Of a stretch of DNA of 64,000 bases, positions 27,235 to 34,447 are shown one piece after another. The position numbers were made by a program, and so were the translations under genes. This DNA is from Bog-950 sp046329495. GTDB taxonomy: Bacteria > Bacteroidota > Bacteroidia > Chitinophagales > LD1. The DNA is taken from the NCBI GenBank assembly GCA_046329495.1, contig JAXLUO010000009.1, positions 83,112-147,111 of the forward strand, read 5' to 3'. Under the pieces are notes generated by a model. That model had not been told where the DNA came from, ran no database searches, and saw only the letters and a program-made list of their open reading frames with translations. The stretch's first letter is position 1, and the number at the start of each line of letters is the position of its first letter.

Positions 27235-27792
27235 TTATTTCAGCGTGTTAAGCGCAATATTTAATTGCAGCACATTAATTTTTTCGGGGCCCAATAGCGG
27301 TTTATCGGTATGGGCATTTACCAGCTCAATAATTTTGGCAGTGCTGATTTTGCGGACTGCTGCAATGCGTTTGACTTGCACCAGGGCGGCAGCAGGTGAT
27401 ATGTCGGGATCGAGCCCGCTACCGGAGGCCGTAACCAGTTCCGACGGAATTTGATTTCGTTTAACATCGGGATTGTGTGCCAGGAACGTATCAATACGAG
27501 CCTGTACCTGCGCCAGATAGTCGGGGTTAGAAGGACCTTTATTACTACCACCACTCCCTGCCGCATTGTAATCAACAGCTGAGGGGCGCGACCAGAAATA
27601 TTTATCATCGGTAAATTTTTGGCCCACCAATGCATAGCCTGCTACATGGCCGTTAACGGTTACGGTTTGTCCGCTGCCATGATTAGGAGCTGCTAACCAG
27701 GCAACGCCGGTAACTGCAGCCGTATACACTACGCCGAAAAAAAGGAGGGTGTAGAGTGTAAGGAGAAGAGAGGAAATGATATGTTTTTTCAT
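27235..27792 (-). CDS. kdpC: Potassium-transporting ATPase subunit KdpC
   Basis: A 185-residue single-span subunit that stabilises the KdpFABC pump. One N-terminal membrane helix (~8-32), then the periplasmic domain with family phrases GQKFTDDKYFWSRPSAVDYN, GGSNKGPSNPDYL, and VTASGSGLDPDISPAAALVQ. Length and motif order are normal. The gene starts 17 bp after the kdpB stop. Confidence 0.97.
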   Translation of the reverse strand: MKKHIISSLLLTLYTLLFFGVVYTAAVTGVAWLAAPNHGSGQTVTVNGHVAGYALVGQKFTDDKYFWSRPSAVDYNAAGSGGSNKGPSNPDYLAQVQARIDTFLAHNPDVKRNQIPSELVTASGSGLDPDISPAAALVQVKRIAAVRKISTAKIIELVNAHTDKPLLGPEKINVLQLNIALNTLK

Positions 27793-27809
27793 GATGTTGA
27801 GCTGTTAGA

Positions 27810-29855
27810 TTAAAGGAATAAGGCTACGAGCAAATCGATGGCTTTGATGCCAATGAAAGGAATGATTACACCACCTATACCATAGATGAACAGGTTACGG
27901 CGCAGTAAGGCACTGGCACCGATTGGTTTATAGGTAACGCCGCGCAGTGCCAGCGGTATAAGCGCCGGAATAATGATAGCATTGAAAATTACTGCTGATA
28001 GAATAGCGCTTTCGGGCGAATGAAGTTTCATAATGTTTAAGCCCTGTAATGCCGGAACAGAGGTGATAAAGAGGGCAGGCACGATTGCGAAATATTTGGC
28101 TACATCGTTAGCGATAGAGAAGGTGGTAAGTGTGCCGCGGGTCATCAGCAACTGTTTACCTATTTCTACAATTTCAATCAGCTTGGTGGGATCGTTATCG
28201 AGGTCAACCATATTGCCCGCTTCTTTAGCGGCCTGTGTGCCGCTGTTCATGGCTACACCAACATCAGCCTGCGCTAATGCAGGTGCGTCGTTCGTGCCAT
28301 CGCCCATCATAGCTACCAGTTTACCTGATGCCTGTTCGCGGCGGATGTAGTTCATTTTGTCTTCGGGCTTTGCCTCGGCAATAAAATCGTCTACCCCTGC
28401 TTTTTCGGCAATGTATTTTGCTGTGAGGGGGTTATCGCCGGTTACCATAACCGTTTTTACACCCATTTTGCGCAGGCGGTCAAAGCGCTCCTGTATGCCG
28501 GGTTTAATGATGTCCTGCAGTTCGATTACACCTAACACTTTTTCGTTAAGCGAAACCACTAAAGGCGTGCCGCCATTGGAAGAAATAGCTTTTACTTTCT
28601 CTTCCGTTTCGACAGGTATACTGTAGCCCGCTTTTTCGGTAATGCGTTTAATGGCATCAAAAGCGCCTTTACGAATGCGCTGTCCATTGGTAAGGTCTAC
28701 ACCGGAAGTGCGCGTTTCGGCAGTAAACTTTATGAGGGTGGCACCTTCAATAGAAAGATTGCCGGCTTCGGCACCTGCTAACTCCACTATTGATTTTCCT
28801 TCGGGGGTATCATCGGCCAGCGAACTGAGTGCGCAGGTTTTAACGAACTCCAGTTGGTTGATACCATTAGCCGCATAAAAAGCTGTTGCTTTCCGGTTGC
28901 CGATGGTGATGGTGCCGGTTTTATCTAACAGCAGCGTATCAATATCACCTGCCGTTTCAACGGCTTTACCGCTTTTGGTAATAACATTGGCACGCAAGGC
29001 ACGATCCATACCGGCAATGCCGATAGCTGAAAGCAAGCCACCGATGGTGGTTGGTATTAAACAAACGAACAGGGAAATAAAAGCAGCGATGGTAATAGGT
29101 GTATTGGCATATTGTGCAAAGGGTTGCAGGGTAACACACACAATTACAAATACCAGCGTAAAGCCTGCCAACAGAATAGTTAAAGCAATTTCGTTAGGTG
29201 TTTTCTGACGGCTGGCTCCTTCCACCAGAGCGATCATTTTATCGAGAAAGCTTTCGCCGGGTGAAGTGGTTACCTGCACTTTAATGCGGTCGCTTAACAC
29301 CTTGGTGCCGCCTGTAACCGAGCTTTTATCGCCACCCGCTTCGCGGATAACAGGGGCGCTTTCGCCGGTAATAGCACTTTCGTCGATTGTTGCCAGTCCT
29401 TCTATTATCTCACCGTCGGTAGGGATGATGTCGCCTGTTTCGCAAATAAAGAGGTCGCCTTTTTTGAGTTCGGAGGAGAGGCGTTCTTCGGTTAAAACCT
29501 GGAAGCCTGTAACACGGCTGAGCACCATTTTAGCCTTCGTTTCTTCGCGTGTTTTCCGCAGGCTTTCGGCCTGGGCTTTACCACGTGCTTCGGCAAGTGC
29601 TTCAGCAAAGTTGGCAAACAGTAAGGTTAGCAGCAGAATGATGAACACCGTTAAGTTATAGACTACAGAGCCCTGACCGGCCACGGGGTTAATAGCTGTG
29701 TAGATGGTAACTGCCAGCATGATGGCTGTGCCTATTTCAACCGTAAACATTACCGGATTGCGGTACATTTTAACGGGGTTAAGCTTGGTAAAGGAGTGCT
29801 TTAGCGCTTCGGTTACCAGTTCCTTTTGGAACAAGGATTTATTGTTGGATTTCAT
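27810..29855 (-). CDS. kdpB: Potassium-transporting P-type ATPase subunit KdpB
   Basis: The 681-residue catalytic subunit. The phosphorylated aspartate is Asp311 in LLLDKTGTITIGN; the actuator loop TGESAPV, the nucleotide-binding KGAFDAI region and the hinge MMGDGTNDAPALAQADVGVAM are all present. Seven membrane helices are expected and the hydrophobic stretches fit. Hydrolyses ATP to drive K+ uptake through KdpA. It starts 18 bp after kdpA. Confidence 0.98.
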   Translation of the reverse strand: MKSNNKSLFQKELVTEALKHSFTKLNPVKMYRNPVMFTVEIGTAIMLAVTIYTAINPVAGQGSVVYNLTVFIILLLTLLFANFAEALAEARGKAQAESLRKTREETKAKMVLSRVTGFQVLTEERLSSELKKGDLFICETGDIIPTDGEIIEGLATIDESAITGESAPVIREAGGDKSSVTGGTKVLSDRIKVQVTTSPGESFLDKMIALVEGASRQKTPNEIALTILLAGFTLVFVIVCVTLQPFAQYANTPITIAAFISLFVCLIPTTIGGLLSAIGIAGMDRALRANVITKSGKAVETAGDIDTLLLDKTGTITIGNRKATAFYAANGINQLEFVKTCALSSLADDTPEGKSIVELAGAEAGNLSIEGATLIKFTAETRTSGVDLTNGQRIRKGAFDAIKRITEKAGYSIPVETEEKVKAISSNGGTPLVVSLNEKVLGVIELQDIIKPGIQERFDRLRKMGVKTVMVTGDNPLTAKYIAEKAGVDDFIAEAKPEDKMNYIRREQASGKLVAMMGDGTNDAPALAQADVGVAMNSGTQAAKEAGNMVDLDNDPTKLIEIVEIGKQLLMTRGTLTTFSIANDVAKYFAIVPALFITSVPALQGLNIMKLHSPESAILSAVIFNAIIIPALIPLALRGVTYKPIGASALLRRNLFIYGIGGVIIPFIGIKAIDLLVALFL

Positions 29856-29873
29856 TTTTGTAGCATTAAAATT

Positions 29874-31598
29874 TTATAACATACTAAAGTGTTCGGCTAA
29901 GGGGCCTAAAGCCAGTGCAGGGAAATACAGGAGGGCTGTAACAATGGCGATAACGGCAAAGATCATGAGGCCGAACGTGAGGGTATCGGTTTTAAGCGTA
30001 CCGGCGCTTTCGGGTATATATTTCTTTTGCGCTAATAAACCGGCAATAGCCACCGGGCCGATGATGGGCAGAAAGCGGCCGAACAACAGCACAAAGCCTG
30101 TGGTAATGTTCCAGAAGGGGTTGTTATCGCCCAGGCCTTCGAAGCCGCTGCCGTTGTTAGCGTTGGCAGAGGTGAATTCGTAGAGCATTTCGGAAAAACC
30201 GTGAAAGCCGGGGTTGTTTAGCCAACCGGTAGCGTTACCGTTGAACCACCAGCCCATTGGTGCATTGTGCGCAGCAAAATAGGAGGCGAGTGCTGTGCCG
30301 CCCAGAATAAGAATAGGGGATACCAGGGTAGTGAGCACGGCAATTTTCATTTCGCGGGCCTCCACCTTTTTGCCTAAAAATTCAGGGGTGCGGCCTACCA
30401 TCATACCGGCAATAAAAACGGCGATGATGATGAAGATGTAGAAGTTGAGGAAGCCAACCCCTACACCGCCGTAAAGGGCGTTTACCATCATATCCAGCAT
30501 CAACAGGCCACCGCTTAAGGGCATAAAACTATCGTGCATGCCGTTGACCGAACCGTTGGAGGTTGCAGTGGTGCTAACCCCCCAAAGGCCTGTGGCAGGA
30601 GCACCCAGGCGCACTTCTTTTCCTTCCATATTACCGGCGGATTGCGCAATGCCCATAGCTGTAATGGCCGGGTTGGGTTGCATTTCGCTGTAGATGATGG
30701 GCGCACCAATGCAAATGAACCCGAGGGTCATTACACCAAAGATGGTCCATGCCAGTTTTTGTTTATGTAAGTAGAAGCCCAGTGCAAATACGAGGGCAAT
30801 TGGAATAAGCAGAATGAGGATGTTTTCAACGGCATTGGTATAGTAGTTGGGGTTTTCGAGCGGGTGTGCGCTGTTAACACCAAAGTAACCGCCGCCATTG
30901 GTGCCGGCTTGTTTAATAGCGATCATAGCAGCAGCCGGGCCACGCGAAACCTGCACCGTATCGCCTTGCAGGGTTACAATAGTATCCTTACCCTGTATGT
31001 TGTTGGGTGTGCCGTTGAGCGCTAAAAAAATGGCCACCACAAATGATACAGGTAACAGGATGCGCGTGCAGGATTTAAGGAAGTAGTTCCAAAAGTTACC
31101 TAAGGTGGTGGTGGTTCGTTCGCGCATGGCGTTAAAAACCATAGCGGCCATGGCTAAACCGGTTCCGGCACTTACAAACTGCATGAACATTAAGCAGAAT
31201 ATTTGCGAGAAATAGCTTACACCGGTTTCGCCGCTGTAGTGCTGCAGGTTGCAGTTTACCACAAAGGAGATAGTGGTGTTAAAGGCCAGGTCGGGCGACA
31301 TATCCGGATTGCCATCGGGGTTCCAGGGCAACCAGCTTTGGTTCATTAGGGCGAACATGCACCACAAGAACCAAACGGCATTTATGGTTAGCATGGCTTT
31401 AAGGTGTTGTTGCCATGTCATTTCCTGCAGGGCATCAATGCGGCTTAGTTTGAAAAAGAGTTTTTCGAGAGGATTAAAAAGGAAATCGAGCCATGTTTTA
31501 TCGCCATTGTATACACGGGCTATATAGCGGCCCAGGGGAATGGCGAGCAAAACAGTGGCGAGAAAGATGACGAGAACGCCAAGTACTTGTGCGAGCAT
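29874..31598 (-). CDS. kdpA: Potassium-transporting ATPase subunit KdpA
   Basis: The 574-residue channel-like subunit with about ten membrane helices and four degenerate selectivity-filter segments; visible ones include FVVNCNLQHYSGE, QAGTNGGGYFGVNSAHPLENP, MVNALYGGVGVGF and TSANANNGSGFEGL. It selects and carries K+ and is energised by KdpB. The gene begins 4 bp after the kdpF stop. Confidence 0.98.
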   Translation of the reverse strand: MLAQVLGVLVIFLATVLLAIPLGRYIARVYNGDKTWLDFLFNPLEKLFFKLSRIDALQEMTWQQHLKAMLTINAVWFLWCMFALMNQSWLPWNPDGNPDMSPDLAFNTTISFVVNCNLQHYSGETGVSYFSQIFCLMFMQFVSAGTGLAMAAMVFNAMRERTTTTLGNFWNYFLKSCTRILLPVSFVVAIFLALNGTPNNIQGKDTIVTLQGDTVQVSRGPAAAMIAIKQAGTNGGGYFGVNSAHPLENPNYYTNAVENILILLIPIALVFALGFYLHKQKLAWTIFGVMTLGFICIGAPIIYSEMQPNPAITAMGIAQSAGNMEGKEVRLGAPATGLWGVSTTATSNGSVNGMHDSFMPLSGGLLMLDMMVNALYGGVGVGFLNFYIFIIIAVFIAGMMVGRTPEFLGKKVEAREMKIAVLTTLVSPILILGGTALASYFAAHNAPMGWWFNGNATGWLNNPGFHGFSEMLYEFTSANANNGSGFEGLGDNNPFWNITTGFVLLFGRFLPIIGPVAIAGLLAQKKYIPESAGTLKTDTLTFGLMIFAVIAIVTALLYFPALALGPLAEHFSML

Positions 31599-31602
31599 AG
31601 GA

Positions 31603-31680
31603 TTAGAATTTTTCCGGTTTGATTAATACATACAGCAGGTAGGCGAATACCAGGAGTGAGATGGCAAAGAGTAGCAGCAT
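31603..31680 (-). CDS. kdpF: Small membrane subunit KdpF
   Basis: A 25-residue peptide, MLLLFAISLLVFAYLLYVLI then KPEKF: one hydrophobic helix with a basic tail of the KdpF pattern (the ALLKPE-like ending of the family). It is too short for usual gene calls. It lies 4 bp upstream of kdpA, where kdpF belongs, and stabilises the KdpABC complex in E. coli. Confidence 0.85.
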   Translation of the reverse strand: MLLLFAISLLVFAYLLYVLIKPEKF

Positions 31681-31689
31681 ACGAATGGT

Positions 31690-31776
31690 TTAGATGTTTT
31701 CGAAAAAATGGATGGTGAGAAAGAGAAGGCCAAAACAGAGCAGGCCCGATGCCAGTAGTACTGCAGTGGTTATCAT
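31690..31776 (-). CDS. Second single-helix peptide upstream of kdpF
   Basis: A 28-codon frame from ATG 31776 encodes a peptide with one hydrophobic helix (MITTAVLLASGLLCFGLLFL) and tail TIHFFENI. It ends 9 bp before kdpF and is the first frame of the operon. It lacks the basic KPE tail of KdpF. It may be an extra small subunit of the pump or a leader peptide; hydrophobic composition, tight spacing and position support a real gene. Confidence 0.55.
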   Translation of the reverse strand: MITTAVLLASGLLCFGLLFLTIHFFENI

Positions 31777-31801
31777 GTTGTTTTACTTTGGCAGGCGTAA
31801 A

Positions 31802-31817
31802 ACAAATGCAGCACCAA
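31802..31817 (-). promoter_or_regulatory. Weak candidate sigma-54 promoter for the kdp operon
   Basis: Read on the minus strand: TTGGTGCTGCATTTGTT. It has the -24 GG and a TTGT where TTGC is expected at -12, with correct GG-N10 spacing but only about eight of twelve consensus bases. Position, 25 bp before the first kdp frame, fits. No better match exists in the gap. Confidence 0.3.
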
Positions 31818-31912
31818 ATGCAATAGAAACCGGCAGGTTGTTCTATTTGCTTGATTTTGAGCGTGAAATAGTTTGCGGGATCAGGAAAGGATGGATGTAA
31901 CCCTACAGTATA

Positions 31913-31949
31913 CTCTCAAAATGAGAGGGTGACTTTATCAAAATGAGAG
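31913..31949. promoter_or_regulatory. Dyad operator pair upstream of kdp (likely activator-binding site)
   Basis: A perfect palindrome CTCTCA-AAA-TGAGAG (31913-31927) is followed by a degenerate copy TTATCA-AAA-TGAGAG (31935-31949), centre to centre 22 bp, two helical turns. This is the arrangement of enhancer sites for NtrC-family activators. It sits about 140-170 bp upstream of the first kdp frame, immediately after the activator gene's stop. Confidence 0.6.
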
Positions 31950-31950
31950 A

Positions 31951-33300
31951 CTAAAGTTTGTACTCATCGATTTTACGATACAAGGTGGCGCTGCCTATAC
32001 CTAACAATTTGGCTGCTTCGGTTTTGTTACCGTTGGTGTAGTTTAATACCCGTTGAATGTGCAGCTTTTCCATATAGCTAAGCGAAAAAGCGTTGGTGTC
32101 GGCTGCGTTATTGTTCCATTGGAAATCGAGTGGCAAGGTATCGGGTGTAAGCTGGTTGGTGCTGCAAAGAATAACGGCCCGTTCGATTATGTTTTTCAGT
32201 TCGCGGATATTGCCTTTCCAGTTGTGCTGCTTTAAGGCCTCTAAAAATTCGGCGCTGATGCTTTCGACACGTTTATTGGTTTTAAGCGCCGATTGCTGCA
32301 TAAAGAATTGCGCCAGCAAGGGGATGTCCTTTGTTCGCTCGTTTAAGGAAGGAAGGGGAATTTGAAATACAGAAAGACGATAATATAAATCGAGCCGGAA
32401 ATGCCCGGCCTCACATTCGCGTTGCAGGTTACGGTTGGTAGCGGCCAGTATGCGAACATCGGCCTTTAGTGTTTTGGTGTCGCCCAGTTTAATGTATTCG
32501 CCGTTTTCGAGCACACGCAGCAATTTGGTTTGCAGTTCGAGGCTCATTTCGCCTATTTCATCCAGAAAGAGTGTGCCGCCGTTGGCTTCTTCGAGCAGGC
32601 CTTTTTTATCGCGGTTGGCACCCGTAAAGGCACCTGCTTTATAACCAAATAACTCGCTCTCTAAAATCTCTTTACTAAAGGCCGCGCAGTTTAGTGCTAC
32701 AAAGGATTGCGCTTTGCGGCGGCTTGCCTGGTGGATGGCCTGAGCAAACACCTCTTTCCCTGTTCCGGTTTCGCCGGTAATAAGCACGGTAGTATCGGTG
32801 GTAGCTACTTTTTGTGCTAAGTGGATGGCGTGCTTCAGGGCCTGGCTTTCGCCTATTATTTTTTCGAAACCAATTTTTTGCTGTACCAGGTTTTCGAGCT
32901 GATGTACCCGTTTTTGTAATTGTACTTTTTCCAGTGCTTTATAAACTAAAGGAATGATGCGGTTGTTATCATCGCCTTTGGTAATATAATCGAAAGCACC
33001 TGATTTAATGGCTATTACACTATCGGGTATATTACCGTAGGCGGTAAGTAAAATTACTTCGCAAACGGGGTGCTGGCTTTTTAGTTGTTGTACCAGTTCA
33101 ACGCCATTGGCATCCGGCAGTTTAACATCACAGATCACTACATCAATATCGGTTTCCAGCTTTTTTAAACCTGCTTTGGCAGTGCCGGCCTCTATCACCT
33201 CGAAGCCTTCGAGGGTAAGGATACGGGCGAGTAATCCGCGCAATTTTTCTTCATCGTCAATGATCAGGAGCTTGCTCAAGGGAGGAGGTTGTAGGCGCAA
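31951..33300 (-). CDS. NtrC-family sigma-54-dependent response regulator
   Basis: A 449-residue activator: receiver domain (~8-125) with phospho-acceptor Asp58 (VICDVKLPD) and DDEE acidic pocket; AAA+ domain (~145-375) with Walker A GETGTGKE, the sigma-54-contacting GAFTGA loop in YKAGAFTGANRD, and Walker B GGTLFLDEIGE; a Fis-type helix-turn-helix at the C-terminus (NKTEAAKLLGIGSATLYRKI). It is encoded just upstream of the kdp operon in the same direction and probably replaces KdpE, receiving phosphate from the kinase at 23188-24864. The dyad pair in the gap is the obvious target. Pairing is inferred from gene order. Confidence 0.92.
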   Translation of the reverse strand: MRLQPPPLSKLLIIDDEEKLRGLLARILTLEGFEVIEAGTAKAGLKKLETDIDVVICDVKLPDANGVELVQQLKSQHPVCEVILLTAYGNIPDSVIAIKSGAFDYITKGDDNNRIIPLVYKALEKVQLQKRVHQLENLVQQKIGFEKIIGESQALKHAIHLAQKVATTDTTVLITGETGTGKEVFAQAIHQASRRKAQSFVALNCAAFSKEILESELFGYKAGAFTGANRDKKGLLEEANGGTLFLDEIGEMSLELQTKLLRVLENGEYIKLGDTKTLKADVRILAATNRNLQRECEAGHFRLDLYYRLSVFQIPLPSLNERTKDIPLLAQFFMQQSALKTNKRVESISAEFLEALKQHNWKGNIRELKNIIERAVILCSTNQLTPDTLPLDFQWNNNAADTNAFSLSYMEKLHIQRVLNYTNGNKTEAAKLLGIGSATLYRKIDEYKL

Positions 33301-33310
33301 AGGTAGTAGA

Positions 33311-33360
33311 TTAAAATTTCAAGTTTAAAGAGGGAAGAGCATCGCGTTGCAAACGCGAAA
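33311..33360. repeat. Interspersed 50-bp repeat, copy 2
   Basis: Matches 21671-21720 in order and spacing. It is followed by a second small palindrome (CGCGTGGAACACGCG) at about 33373-33387. Confidence 0.7.
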
Positions 33361-33404
33361 CTTAATTGTGACGCGTGGAACACGCGCGACAGGCTTTATT
33401 CCAA

Positions 33405-33437
33405 ATAAAAAACCACCTCTTGCGGAGGTGGTTTTTT
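33405..33437 (-). terminator. Rho-independent terminator of the sigma factor gene
   Basis: Nine-base-pair stem (33411-33419 with 33424-33432); T tracts on both strands, so it may work in both directions. It lies 40 bp beyond the sigma factor stop codon. Confidence 0.8.
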
Positions 33438-33474
33438 GCAACGATTGTATTGAACCAATTATTAAACAATGTAA

Positions 33475-34056
33475 TTAGCGCACGGCCAGTTTGTGCTGCT
33501 CCATTAAACGGCGCAGGTTAATGAGGGCGTAGCGCATGCGGCCCAGGCAGGTGTTAAGCGGTGCTTTGGTGTACTCGCTTACTTCCTTAAAGCTGAAGTT
33601 GAAGAAGTGACGCAGGATCACCACTTCCTTCTGCTCCTCGGGCAGCATTTCAATTAATTCTTTCAGTTTGCCTTCAAACTTCTCCAGTTCCACATGCTCC
33701 TCGGCAGGGGTATCCTCAAACTTCATGTATTTAAATATATCGTCGCCCTCGCTGGTAACAATACCGGGGGTACGTTTAACGCGGCGGAAGTAATCGATAC
33801 ACAAGTTGTAGGCGATGCGCATAACCCAGGGGGCAAATTTGCCCTCGTCGTTATACTTACCACTGCGGAGGGTGTCGATGGCTTTGATGAACGTTTCCTG
33901 GAAGATGTCTTCAGCCAGGTATTGGTCCTTAACCATACAGTAGATGGAGGTGTAAACTTTTTCCTTGTGACGGGCAATCAGTCTTTCAAGGGCAAGTTCG
34001 TTGCCTTGCAGGTAACTATTTACAAGTTCCTGGTCGCTCATGAGTGGTGTACGCAT
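33475..34056 (-). CDS. RNA polymerase sigma factor, ECF (RpoE-like)
   Basis: A 193-residue ECF sigma factor. Region 2 (~20-90) contains DIFQETFIKAIDTL and FAPWVMRIAYNLCIDYFRR, which recognise the -10 element and melt DNA; region 4 (~125-185) has LPEEQKEVVILRHFFNFSFKEVSEYT and the recognition helix NTCLGRMRYALINLRR. No anti-sigma gene is adjacent, a state common for the housekeeping-like ECF factors of Bacteroidota. A second ATG six codons in (MSDQEL) is a possible start. Confidence 0.92.
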   Translation of the reverse strand: MRTPLMSDQELVNSYLQGNELALERLIARHKEKVYTSIYCMVKDQYLAEDIFQETFIKAIDTLRSGKYNDEGKFAPWVMRIAYNLCIDYFRRVKRTPGIVTSEGDDIFKYMKFEDTPAEEHVELEKFEGKLKELIEMLPEEQKEVVILRHFFNFSFKEVSEYTKAPLNTCLGRMRYALINLRRLMEQHKLAVR

Positions 34057-34447
34057 AACCTTACGTTTTTAGGTGGTTAACGAAATGAAAGGTAGATGCT
34101 GTTCTCGATAAGCGACTTTATGGTTGTTGGCTTTCGCCGGTTTTAAAAAATACGTTTCCAGTTAAACCCTTACGGGGTTTTGTTGTTATAAAAAAGCCTC
34201 TGCACGGGTTGCCTGTATTGCTTTTGCAGGTAACCCCGGCAGGGGTTATTAGTTAAATAATCCGAAATCCTTAAAAACACACCACAACAGGGGGCTACAT
34301 AGCTAAGCCTGTGTGTTCATCCGCTCTAAAATGTAAGTATAAAATAGCCCTAATCAATTATTTTTGCGTGCTGCTAAAAATGAATGTAGAAGTATGTGGC
34401 TATAGAGGTTGGTTTGTTATTGTAATACCGAAGTTAAATAAAAGAAA
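34057..34447. other. Intergenic region between sigma factor and uvrA
   Basis: About 390 bp between divergent genes. It contains an imperfect ten-base-pair hairpin at 34206-34236 and a smaller hairpin near 34162-34180, both built from words related to AACCCCnnnGGGGTT. No coding frame or clear promoter pair is seen. Confidence 0.4.
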
